A stretch of DNA of 64,000 nucleotides from Diphasiastrum complanatum (lineage: Eukaryota; Streptophyta; Lycopodiopsida; Lycopodiales; Lycopodiaceae): NCBI GenBank assembly GCA_029204225.1, contig CM055106.1, positions 8,044,907 to 8,108,906 of the forward strand, given 5' to 3'. Each line of letters starts with the position of its first letter. Within the stretch, counting starts at the first letter, position 1. Positions 55,357 to 64,000 of this stretch are shown here, one piece after another. The translations under genes were made by a program, and so were the position numbers. The notes under the pieces were generated by a model, which ran no database searches, was not told where the DNA came from, and saw only the letters and a list, made by a program, of their open reading frames with translations.

Positions 55357-55538
55357 ATAATCAGAGTGTTGTTGTCTTATCGGCCAACCCTAGATTTCAT
55401 TCTAGGAGTAAGCACATTGAAATCAGATATCACTACATCAGGGGCAAGGTTCTCAACAAGGAGGTAAGCTTAACGTACTGTAGAACGCAGGACATGGTTG
55501 CAGATATATTCACGAAGGCATTAAGTGTTAAAGGATGA
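55357..55538 (+). pseudogene. Copia-F copy 2, right part: end of RNase H
   Basis: After the ATAAT duplication the RNase H frame resumes with NQSVVVLSANPRFHSRSKHIEI, YHYIRGKVLNKEVSL and DMVADIFTKALS. That is the direct continuation of the frame that stops at 49023. It ends at about 55527-55538, where the next LTR abuts, so the last residues (SLESQKR in copy 1) are lost. Confidence 0.88.
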
Positions 55539-56000
55539 TGTCGCGGCCTTCTCACGCTAGACAAATTATTAGTCACGAAAAACGAGACTAAATATTATTC
55601 GTGAACAGCTAGACTAATAATAATTTGCGAAGAGCAGACTACCGGATTAAGTAATAAGAGAGTCAAAGAGAATGTAGAAAGGCATTGCAATATTGACACA
55701 AATATGAATGTAGAACAAGCAGAGCTATAGTCAGAATAAATATAACAAAATATACAGGTCAATAATGCAGGTGAGCACAATACAATAGCAGAGGTAACCG
55801 CATGTTTCACAAAGCTAATCACATAATCTATAAAGATGATAAACCTATTATTGACAATACATTTGAAAGAAAAGAATCAATGCACGAAAGCATCTACAAT
55901 GTCTGTCTCTAATTATCTGTGATGTTTTGCTTTGATGTTGTTATGCTTCACACTTGCTTCTTTTTGAATACGCAGATGTTGTAGACAAATTTGGTACATA
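55539..56000 (-). repeat. Copia-G 3-prime LTR (approximate)
   Basis: Shared blocks with 57241-57730 in the same order include GCATTGCAA.ATTGACA-type text, CAGGTGAGCACAA, ACCGC.TG..TCACAAAGCTA, TTATTATTGACAAT, AATCAATGCA.AAAGCATCT and ACGCAGATG. Identity is only moderate, so the two LTRs are old or come from different copies. Confidence 0.6.
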
Positions 56001-56058
56001 AAGGACATTTGAAAGTAGTTTACATTGATCATTGGCAAAGCTCAATCTTACTATACCT

Positions 56059-57089
56059 TCACCTTTGATAGCTTGTTGCTATTGTCACCAGGGTGAACAT
56101 ATCATTTGGTACTGTAAGCGTATAGGACTCGAAATAGCTGATATGACTAGTCATATGTTGTGTGGCACCGGAATCTAGAAACCAAGAGCTGTCGTTGGAT
56201 GCTTCTTGATGGTTTGTCATGAAGGCATCATGATCTGCTTCTTGATTGGGCTGCGGAACTTTTGCAGCTGCATTTGCCACTTGATTTGACTGTTCTTTGC
56301 TGCTATTCTTTGCCTGCTGTATCTGACAGTCTTGGATCTCATGGTTGGTACGCTTGTAGTATCTGCAGAATAGCTTTTTTTTTGTCGGCTGAGTCAACTA
56401 TTTTTGAAAATGTGTTGGTTTCTAATCTTTCTTTGATGGCTTTGTGCCTTTCTTCTTCTGCGTAGTCGAGCCTTTGTTGGTGTATAGGGCGTGAGAGTCA
56501 ACAGTTGAGGAACTGGAGGCTTCGTTCCTTCGAGATTCTTCCTGCAACAACATTGTGATGACTCTTGAAAGAGCCAGTTCAGGGGGTGTCGTGATGATCA
56601 TCACCCAGCTGTCGTATTAGCTTGGCAAGCTTGTAAACAGTTGCAATACTGCATCTTGATCGTCTATGATAGATCCAACAATAGCCATTTACTTCAGTAG
56701 GTTCTTGAACTAGTTGATGTGATTCTGTAGGGACCATTCTCCATCTTGAATGAGTAAAATTTCTTCCTGAGATGTAGCTTGGAAGCTATATCTCGCACTT
56801 CGTATAATGTGCTCAAGATGTCCCAGACTTCCTTGGATGTCTGAGCTTCGGACACATGGCCGATCTGCATGTCCAAGATATTGAGGATGATTAGCACAAA
56901 TGCTTTGCCATCTTTCAGCTTCCAACGGGAGATTGCTGCCTCGTCGGCTTCGGGCTTTGCCTCTTCACTTGTAACAACGTCATACAATTCCTTAGCCATT
57001 AGCACAGTTCTCATCTTAAATTTCCACAGATGGTAATTGGCTCCATCAAACTTTTCCATGATAGGACTGGCTTTCCCTTGAAAATCCAT
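56059..57089 (-). pseudogene. Copia-G gag and protease start
   Basis: ATG at 57089 opens a gag of another Copia branch (MEKFDGANYHLWKFKMRTVL, KAFVLIILNILDMQIGHVSE, SKEVWDILSTLYE, ASKLHLRKKFYSFKM). After frame changes come SSTVDSHALYTNKG and a knuckle CRYYKRTNHEIQDC, where the second Cys of CX2CX4HX4C is Tyr, so zinc binding is probably lost. Next come Gln/Asn-rich sequence and a protease site SSWFLDSGATQHMTSH. Nothing of integrase or RT follows. Stops occur near 56690, 56600 and 56400. Confidence 0.8.
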
Positions 57090-57227
57090 GTGGAAGATTA
57101 GTCTAGATGATAGTAGTAACTATCAGTGACTTAAGTATGAGAATCTAGTATTAAATCACAAACAAACACAATTATCCTATCGGCTAGTAGGATCAGGTTC
57201 TGTGGAAGCTTATCAGGCTATAGAAAA

Positions 57228-57240
57228 AGCTCTGATACCA
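57228..57240 (-). other. Copia-G primer binding site (tRNA-Met)
   Basis: In element sense TGGTATCAGAGCT directly follows the LTR end CCAACA. Confidence 0.88.
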
Positions 57241-57730
57241 TGTTGGAAAAAATGTGGGAGGATCAGTCCATTTAATTCTCTCGGTGCGTGCACTATTGGT
57301 AACAATAGACAAACACAATAATGAAATGAAATTTAGAGCTAGATGCGCGGTGGTAGTGGAAGCAAGAGTAGATTATCAGACAAAGCAATTAGAAAGTTAG
57401 ACAGAGAGAGCGAAAAGCATTGCAAATAATGACAGATCCTGAACGCAGAACTAAACATCACTTTATTCAGATTAATTGTATTGAAATACAAATCAGTGAT
57501 GCAGGTGAGCACAAGATAGCAGCGGGCAAAACCGCGTGCTCACAAAGCTAGCTATAATCTTTAAAGGCTATGAGCTTATTATTGACAATCCGTCTGAAGA
57601 AGAAAATCAATGCATAAAAGCATCTGCTGTGTCTATCTCAATAGATTTGATAATCTGTGCTCTTGATCATAGATCAATTACATACTTGTTACATGATTTG
57701 TATGCTATTTTATATTTATGCAGATGAGTG
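57241..57730 (-). repeat. Copia-G 5-prime LTR (approximate right end)
   Basis: It starts TGTTGGAAAA on the plus strand next to the primer site. Homology to 55539-56000 runs to about 57725 (TTTATGCAGATG). The true outer end may lie somewhat farther right. Confidence 0.6.
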
Positions 57731-58572
57731 TACAAGAGAAGGAGTAGAGCCATTGCGTCGTCAGAGAGAGAAGATCGTGGCTTCCATAATTGTCAAGTTG
57801 GTTGCACAATACAGAAGATGAGTGTGAGGTGGCCGATAAGTCAGGATTCTCTGATATGTCGGTGAGGTTGGGTCTACGTGATAGTTCGTCCTACTCCATG
57901 TCGGTCATCTTCTCTTGCTCACGTCTTTAGTAGTTGAGTTGCGCGACAATGCAAGTAAATATACAAAAATGAATGGAACTAGATTAATATAGGATTTAGG
58001 AGAGTAGAGGAGATAAATCCACCAGTTGGGATGGTGATGGAGACACTCGGTTCAAAGCTGAAAAAATGACTTGGAAGAGATGGACACGATGGCACTCGGT
58101 CGAAGATAAAAGTGAAAGGACTAGGCCAAGAATTGAGCTCAGGATTCGTCGGCTGAGAATGGAACATGTGACTTGCTTAAGGACTAAGAGGAAAACAATG
58201 GTTATGAAGAAAAAAGTGTGGGAATATGGTTGTGGTATGGAGATGATGGTAGTGGAATTGTAGATGTGTCTCGCAATAGTGAAACTAGAGCTTGATGTGC
58301 GCTCCAGCTGCACTACCCCTCAACATATTTGTGTGCAAAAAAGTTGGAATGGATTTCGTGATTTCTAGCGGTGTTAGGTTTTCTCAAAGATGGTGTTTGA
58401 TGGTGCTCTTCATGGTTTTGTGATGGTAAAGGCTGACTCTAGAGGAATGGAGTGTGTGTGAGCATGGATCAATCAAATGCAAGAGTGCCAGAAGTGGTGA
58501 TGGGAGCAGGAAGATCACCAAAAATCATTTTCCAGAAGACTCGAAAACTTGCATGTCACTGAGGTGAAAATA
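57731..58572. other. Stretch without a recognisable gene
   Basis: This lies between Copia-G and the truncated Copia-H. Minus-strand open frames (57979-58313) overlap each other in two frames and show no family motif. One has a hydrophobic run (YSHTFFFITIVFLLVL) that could be chance. Composition is more G-rich than nearby LTRs. Confidence 0.3.
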
Positions 58573-59583
58573 TGGCATGAGATTAGTGAAAGAGTTTCTA
58601 GAACTAGACATGTGGGAACTAGCCCCACTATCTATCCACCAGACTTCTTCATTCTTAAAAGGAAAAGATGAAAAAGTAGACATCATTAATGAATCCTCTC
58701 TTTCACTCTCTACACCCTCACACTCATCCTCATTAGTAAGGTGAGCTTGCTTTGATTGGTTCTTCTTCTTGAAACAGTTTGATGCATAATGTCCTTTCTT
58801 TCCACAAAAAAAACACTTGATCTTTGACAGCTTCTTCTTGCCACTGGATGTTGCACCTTGTGAGGACTGATCCTCACCACCTTCTTTGGATTTGTCCTTC
58901 TTGAAGTGTTGTTGTCCTTTGCCCTTGCCTCTTGACTTGTCTCTGATGAAGAGTGCTTTGTCATCTCCACCATCTTTCAATGAAAGTCTATTGATCCTCA
59001 GCATCTTGTTCTCTTGCCCGCTTTCTTCAGCAATGAAAACACCTTGCAATGTCTCCAAGGATGGAAGATCCTCTCTAACAGCATAAGTCTGCACAATATT
59101 GTCATACTCATCTCTAAGTCCATTTAGGGCTACTTGAACAAGTTCAGTGTTCTTAAGAGCATCACTAATGCCAGCTAACTCTTGATGAAGATCCTTAACT
59201 CTCATGACATATGATGAAGCACTCTCATCTACTCTCTGATAACTTAGAAATATTTGGTTTCTAAGTGTAAGCAATCTAGAAGTATTTTTGATTTTATAGA
59301 TTGTTTTTAGAGTATCCCAAGCTTCCTTGGCAGTGGTGCATGTACTGATCTCTCTTAACACTTCATTGGTAACATTCATTTTTATAAAATGAAGGGCGAT
59401 TTTGGTTCTTTTGTGGAATGTTGTAGCTTCATTAGGTGCAGCAGGTTCTTCTTCAGTTCCACTCACAATATCCATTACATCCTGTAGAATCAACAATGAT
59501 TCCATTCTGATCTTCCACATTGCATAATTGGAAGATGTTAATCTCTCACTGTGCTCTAAGAAATGTGAACCAGATGAAGACAT
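58573..59583 (-). pseudogene. Copia-H gag and protease start
   Basis: ATG at 59583 opens an intact gag: LTSSNYAMWKIRMESLLILQD, ALHFIKMNVTNEVLREIS, NTSRLLTLRNQIFLSYQRV, VQVALNGLRDEYDNIVQTYA. It has a basic region (KSRGKGKGQQHFKKDKSKE) and zinc knuckle CFFCGKKGHYASNC. The protease site WWIDSGASSHMSSSRNSF follows in the same frame, so gag and protease are fused without shift, unlike in Copia-E. Family similarity ends after LMPY at 58573, and the rest of the element is missing. Gag itself has no stop and could still make protein if transcribed. Confidence 0.85.
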
Positions 59584-60337
59584 CTTCTTGGTGAGAAATT
59601 CTAGTAATGATAAAAAATGTAATTGATATTCTTGCTATCTCAATCTAGGATCTAGCACAGATGTTGATCCACCCTATGAAATCTAGCAACAGATGTGAGA
59701 ACAAATTATCAATACAGAAAATCAATCTATCTTGAATTGGATCTTGCTTCAGTCACAAAAGAAGAAGCACATGCAAGCAAGAAGTCTATCTCTCCCATGA
59801 GTTTCAATGTACTGATAAACTCTCTAGGAACTTACTTTCAACTTAAACACAGTAATATGTGTGAAATGAAAAGTTTAAGACCTCAGAACACTCAGTTCTA
59901 TCCAATCCTACTTGATTGACAGTGAAAATTGATGAAAATGGTGGAAAAGACAGATGTGTGCTCACTGTGGCATATCCCATGAGTTGAGTACCCTCTCAAA
60001 CTCTTTGATTGCCTAAAACTCTTCTAAAAACAAATCAAATTGATTTAGAAACAAGAGCAACACATTTTACTCTTCAATTCCTATCCAACAAGCTATAGAA
60101 CATCAAATTTGGATCATCCCTTGAGAAATAGCACTAATTAATGAGGGCTGATTTCACACGTGTGAGCTCTTTGTCCGTACAGAGCTCCTCTGGATCAGAT
60201 CAGCCTTGATTTGATCCACTTATGATCCACATATTGCTTGTTTCTCAGCGAGTTTGAATCCTTCTTCAGAATCCGAGTTCCTGCAAGCAAAAACATTGAT
60301 GATCTGATGTATACACCCTCACCTCTTCAAAGCATGA
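59584..60337 (-). other. Copia-H leader
   Basis: Untranslated leader between the primer site and gag. It contains TTTCACACGTGTGAG near 60150, the G-box palindrome seen in several elements here. No ORF is supported. Confidence 0.55.
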
Positions 60338-60350
60338 AGCTCTGATACCA
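60338..60350 (-). other. Copia-H primer binding site (tRNA-Met)
   Basis: In element sense TGGTATCAGAGCT directly follows the LTR end CTTCACA. Confidence 0.9.
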
Positions 60351-61083
60351 TGTGAAGTTTTTAGCATGTGTGAACTTCACCACACACCCTACAGGATCTT
60401 ACTGAGGTGTTGTGATTGCAAAGATTGATCAAAGAACAGTATGCTTGAAAAATCTAAGGCAAGAGCACAATGGCATACATTTGATGAAAAAATCTAACTC
60501 TTCATTATAAGAAATGAATGTTAGAAATAATTCTAAGTGTTCAGTATGGGAAAAAGAGGCTGCTCTCGGGTAGAGAGAGAAAATCATACATAGAAAACTC
60601 GGGTAGAGAAAGAATGAGTCCAAAAAACCAAAATCTCAATATTCACAATATGGCAAAACATGTCCAGCTTTCCCTACATGAGAGAGACTCGAATTCCTAT
60701 AGTGGAGTTGCATGGAAAGTCCACTTAACTGAACTAATTCACCTACCAGAGATCCACATGTGTAACTGCATGCATGTATGGTGCATGTACTGCATGTCAA
60801 CTCATAAAATTGCCTAGACATGTGTAGATCACAAAAACTACTTTGCATGTTGCATGTACTGATTGCATGTGGCTTGCATGCATATAGTAAGACTTTGCAT
60901 GCTATCAAAACATCTGCATGTCATCATAATTGAACCTATCTAACTCAAATCCGAGCTACACTAAAAGGATACGTGCTCAATTCACACTCCATATATGTAC
61001 AACATGAAATCTAGTGGAAATTATCATGGATGGACATGACCCCAAACTCGAGATAGGAAGATAAAATTTTAATAATCTTCACA
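60351..61083 (-). repeat. Copia-H 5-prime LTR
   Basis: 733 bp, TGTGAAGT...AATCTTCACA on the plus strand (7-bp inverted ends TGTGAAG/CTTCACA). It is rich in GCATGT/ACATGC blocks (60760-60920). The right end abuts a Copia-D RT block, so the element was inserted there. Its other LTR is not in the window, or was lost with the truncation at 58573. Confidence 0.85.
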
Positions 61084-61996
61084 CTTTTGACATGAGCGAT
61101 CTAGGATTGATGCACTATTGTCTTGGCATTGAATTATGGCAAAAAAAAAAACGTGGTCTTTCTTACACAAAGCAAATATGCACGAGATTTGTTTTATAAA
61201 GTTCAATATGCAGGATTGTAAGCCATTGAGTACACCTATGGATGTCAACACAAAGCTTACTACATATGATGAATCTGAGAAAGTGGATGCTTATTTGTAT
61301 AGACAGCTGGTGGGTAGTTTGTTTTATTTGACACACACACGACCTGATATTTCTTATGTTGTTGGTGGTGTTAGTCAATTTATGCAAGATCGTAGTCAAA
61401 CACACTAGAAGTCTGCTAAACGTATTCTCAGAAACATTCGAGAGACATTGAATTTTGGTTTGAAGTATGATCAGCCTGAAGCACCAATATTGATAGGATA
61501 TACAGATGCTGAATGGGCAGGTAATATTGATGACAGAAGGTCTACCAGTGGTCATACATTCAGTTATGGTACAACTGCAGTCAGTTATGGTACAGCTGCA
61601 GTTTCATGGAGCAACAAAAAGCAACCTATAGTAGTCTTATCCTCGACGGAAGCTGAATATTGAGCACTCAGCAATGCTGCACAAGAAGCGGTATGGTTAC
61701 GAAGATTGCTTGTGGATTAAGGTCAACCATAGGTGGATGCAACTACTATATGTTGCGACAATCAAAGCTGCATTCACCTTGCCAAAAATCCAGTTTTACA
61801 TGCTCAAACCAAGCACATTGAAATACATTATCATTTTGTTCGAGAGAAAATTCTTGATGGAGCCATTGATCTTGTTTTCTGTAAATCTGAAGATCAAGTG
61901 GTAGATATTTTTACTAAGTAATTAGGCAGATGTAAATTTGAAAAGTTTCGTACTCTACTAGGAATAGAAGAATGTAATTTTATCATTGAGGGAGAG
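61084..61996 (+). pseudogene. Copia-D copy 2: RT tail and RNase H
   Basis: It starts inside RT at FDMSDLGLMHYCLGIE, the same block as 32425 in copy 1, directly after the Copia-H LTR. It continues through the connection (STPMDVNTKLTTYDESEKVDAY, YLTHTRPDISYVVGGVSQFM) and RNase H (YTDAEWAGNIDDRRSTSGHTF, VVLSSTEAEY, CDNQSCIHLAKNP, HIEIHYHFVREK). Stops and shifts occur, for example near 61408, 61663 and 61720. A 15-base tandem duplication (AGTTATGGTACAACTGCAGTC-like) near 61563-61600 is absent from copy 1. Confidence 0.85.
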
Positions 61997-62254
61997 TGTT
62001 AGAAATCAATGATAAACTTCATTGTTACACTTCCTAGTTACTGTTTACGATGTACTTTATTACTAGCTGTAACTAGGCTAGTCTAGTAGTCTACTCCTGG
62101 GTTCTCCCTCTCTATCAGGGTTTAGGGTTTATATGTACATTTTACATTCAGTATGTGTTAGTGTGATAGAGTGATATTGCGTGTTCTTCTTCCGTCTCCC
62201 TACTTGGTGATTGCTTATGGTGAATGCTTGATGTTGTATTTCTGATTGTTAACA
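61997..62254 (+). repeat. Copia-D copy 2 3-prime LTR
   Basis: 258 bp from TGTTAGAAATC to ATTGTTAACA, after a polypurine GAGGGAGAG. Homologous to 33282-33531 with moderate divergence. Confidence 0.85.
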
Positions 62255-62558
62255 TATTTGCCATTGCCAAGACGCTAAGTGAAAATATTTGGGGATTCCT
62301 TTGGATCAAATCAATATCCATGCCCCAAATTGGCCCATAATTCATCAGATTTACAATTGGCAGATATCCGTTGATTTCAACAGGGCCTTACAATTCTATG
62401 CAGTCGAGTATCGACATTCGCCAGATCCGACCGTTAGGCAATCCGCGCATTTTGCAAACGATGTGACAATGTTGGCGTCCATAGCAACAAGTTGGGATGA
62501 TTGTCTACCTCAATTGATTTTCAATCCAAATAAACCAATGGCGTCTGATAGTGTTCAA
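62255..62558 (+). other. Unassigned 300-bp stretch with an open frame
   Basis: A frame is open from about 62283 to the next LTR at 62559 (PLDQINIHAPNWPIIHQIY, LQFYAVEYRHSPDPTVRQS, TSWDDCLPQLIF). Its composition is that of protein and richer in CG dinucleotides than the flanks. No family recognised. It could be a fragment of a Gypsy gag or of a host gene into which both neighbours inserted. Confidence 0.3.
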
Positions 62559-63207
62559 TGTGAAAGATTTCAGATCCTTAAGATCCGATCTACTTGAATG
62601 ATCTTTGGTTAGAAAGAGAACTACACTACCAATCTCACCAATGTAGAAAAATCAGCATCTACACTCAATTTGAGATGCAAACACTAATAGAACTTGATCA
62701 AACTTGAATGAAATGATTATGTACTATTACTGTTTGTAAAAAATCAACAAGCTACTGTATTTCACATGTGTGGATCCAAAAATAACAAATATAGATCATT
62801 CTACACATAGAATTGCAAGCAATCACCAAGATAGTGCACCAATGGATAGTAGAACCCAAGAGAACCATGTATAAGCATGAAATGAGATAGAGAAGAGAGA
62901 AAATGACTCTCTCCACGAGTTACATTCTTTTATAACAGGTCCAAATCATGTTTGGCCACTTGGCTTTCCCACCAAAATGCTAGCACTACTAATTTTGGGT
63001 CTAGATTCAATGTACCCAACTATTCAGATTGAATCTACTCAAACTCGCATTCTAACTTTCCCACAATTTAAGAAACTATTTATTCAAATGAAATATAGAC
63101 TAATGAACTTTGAAAAGTCAACCTCTAAGTCTAAAACAAGTTTTGGCCTCAATATGCCAAATATGAAAATATTGCAAAATGTGATGAAACTAGTTGAATC
63201 TTTCACA
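62559..63207 (-). repeat. Copia-C relative: 3-prime LTR
   Basis: 649 bp, the inverted counterpart of 22644-23293 with TGTGAAAG...CTTTCACA ends. In element sense a polypurine GAAGAGAGAG precedes it (63208-63217). Confidence 0.9.
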
Positions 63208-64000
63208 CTCTCTCTTCAATTAGTTTTAGCATAGACTTTGATAATACTCCAAGTGAAGTCCTATGCTTCATGAACAAGTCTTTTCCCAATGCTTTGGTGA
63301 AGATATCAGCTACACATTCCCTTGAAGACACATGTTGAAGCTCCACCTCCTTTGCAATGACTCGCTCCCTCACAAAATGATATTGTATCTCAATATGCTT
63401 GCTCCTAGCATGAAAGATAGGATTGGATGCCATTCTTGGGCTGATTGATTGTCACAAAAGATGATTGGGTTCTCTAAAAATTCCAGCAAGTGAAGATCCT
63501 TGATCATCCTCTTGATCCATACCATCTCCTTTGTGCAATGTGTAAGAGCTTTGTACTCGGCCTCACTAGATGACAATGAGATAGTGGCTTGTTTCTTTGA
63601 CATCCATGATATAGCTCCATCACCTATGAAAATACAATAAGCACTAATGGATTTCCTATCCATTACATCTCCAGCATAGTCCGAATCTGAAAATCCAAAA
63701 ATATTAGGTGATGATCCCTCATACAATATGCCAAAATCTTGAGTTCCAATGATGTACCTCAAAACTCGTTTTCCTAGCTTCCAATGCTCCTCACTAGGAT
63801 CTTGCATGATTGACTCAATATTCCAACACAATAGCTTAGATCAGGTCTAGTAATGGTTAGATAGATGAGTGAATCAACTAGCTTTCTATAGAGAGTAATG
63901 TCCTCGAAGGATCTTTCATTACCTCTTATAGTTAGCTTTACATGAGACTCCATAGGTGTATCAATAGCTTTTGCATCTACCATATGAAATGTTTCTAGAA
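63208..64000 (-). pseudogene. Copia-C relative: RT tail and RNase H, runs off the window
   Basis: In element sense, from the right edge: RT tail (DAKAIDTPMESHVKL, LYRKLVDSLIYLTITRPDLSY), then after a frameshift near 63800 the connection (HWKLGKRVLRYIIGTQDFGILY). RNase H follows: [43 protein letters not shown], then after a frameshift near 63440 NPIFHARSKHIEIQYHFVRERV and CVADIFTKALGKDLF. This is the canonical RNase H that Copia-A lacks, in a family with very similar LTR ends and polypurine tract. The rest of the element lies outside the window. Confidence 0.85.

Larger units (their letters stand above)
55539..57730 (-). mobile_element. Copia-G: gag-only Copia-like element
   Basis: Two diverged LTR-like segments (about 55539-56000 and 57241-57730) flank a primer site and a gag/protease start; integrase, RT and RNase H are absent. 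Only about 60 bases separate the protease fragment from the left LTR. It therefore looks like an internally deleted, non-autonomous element that kept gag. The outer ends of the LTRs are not well fixed and I found no target duplication. Confidence 0.65.

Noticed and set aside
58066-58313. Possible membrane protein on the minus strand with a hydrophobic run
   Set aside because: Two overlapping frames are open in the same place, no homologous motif is present, and the region lies between truncated transposons.

Overview
This window looks like nuclear DNA from a land plant with a large, repeat-rich genome. The evidence is plant-type Copia and Gypsy LTR retrotransposons with initiator-Met-tRNA primer sites (TGGTATCAGAGC), a Tat/Athila-type Gypsy primer site complementary to tRNA-Asp, plant splice signals, long CT/GA microsatellites and low coding density. 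I cannot name the species. A fern, lycophyte or gymnosperm would fit, but that is inference. Almost everything right of 8.7 kb is transposon, nested several layers deep and in both orientations. No bacterial operon, CRISPR array, rRNA or tRNA gene is visible.

Layout. 0-3 kb is the only part that looks like host gene space. It holds an unrecognised broken coding region (+), a decayed Ulp1/C48 SUMO-protease-like gene with phase-consistent exons (-), and a compact two-exon gene (-) for a 70-residue secreted peptide with six cysteines. That gene has a TATA box, a CT-rich leader, a signal peptide and a poly(A) signal. 3-8.7 kb is a block of tandem repeats: a ~102-116 bp tandem repeat, a complex CT-punctuated minisatellite, a ~22 bp A/T-rich minisatellite, a Z-DNA-prone CA/CG/TG tract and long CT tracts.

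8.7-18.4 kb is an internally deleted Copia element (-). Its gag is interrupted by a very young Copia element (here Copia-A, 10852-17367) with LTRs that look identical and a CCGAC target duplication. Copia-A is unusual: its reverse transcriptase is cut off before the catalytic motif, and the frame continues for ~420 codons of other sequence in place of RNase H. 19-22 kb holds a chromodomain Gypsy remnant (-). 22.6-25.2 kb holds the 5-prime part of another Copia (Copia-C). 26.2-31.6 kb holds a Gypsy pol plus a downstream extra ORF (+). 31.6-33.5 kb holds the 3-prime half of a Copia (Copia-D). 33.5-35.7 kb holds a gag fragment with three zinc knuckles and an antisense 421-codon ORF that shares the odd RT-like segment of Copia-A. 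35.7-40.3 kb holds a Gypsy gag with its leader, primer site and LTR (-).

40.3-46.2 kb is a chimera: the 5-prime half of Copia-E joined to the 3-prime half of Copia-F. A second Copia-F copy follows directly and is split by a nearly complete Copia-E2 element (-) with an ATAAT target duplication. 55.5-57.7 kb holds a gag-only Copia-like element. 58.6-61.1 kb holds the 5-prime end of another Copia (Copia-H), inserted in a second Copia-D copy. The right edge holds an inverted Copia-C relative that runs out of the window.

How they interact: most elements are dead through stops, frameshifts, truncations or nesting. Copia-A moved recently, yet lacks a recognisable RT catalytic motif and RNase H, so it probably depended on proteins supplied by a relative. 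Family letters (A to H) are labels for this window only. Reading was by eye, so sub-element boundaries not fixed by LTR ends are approximate.
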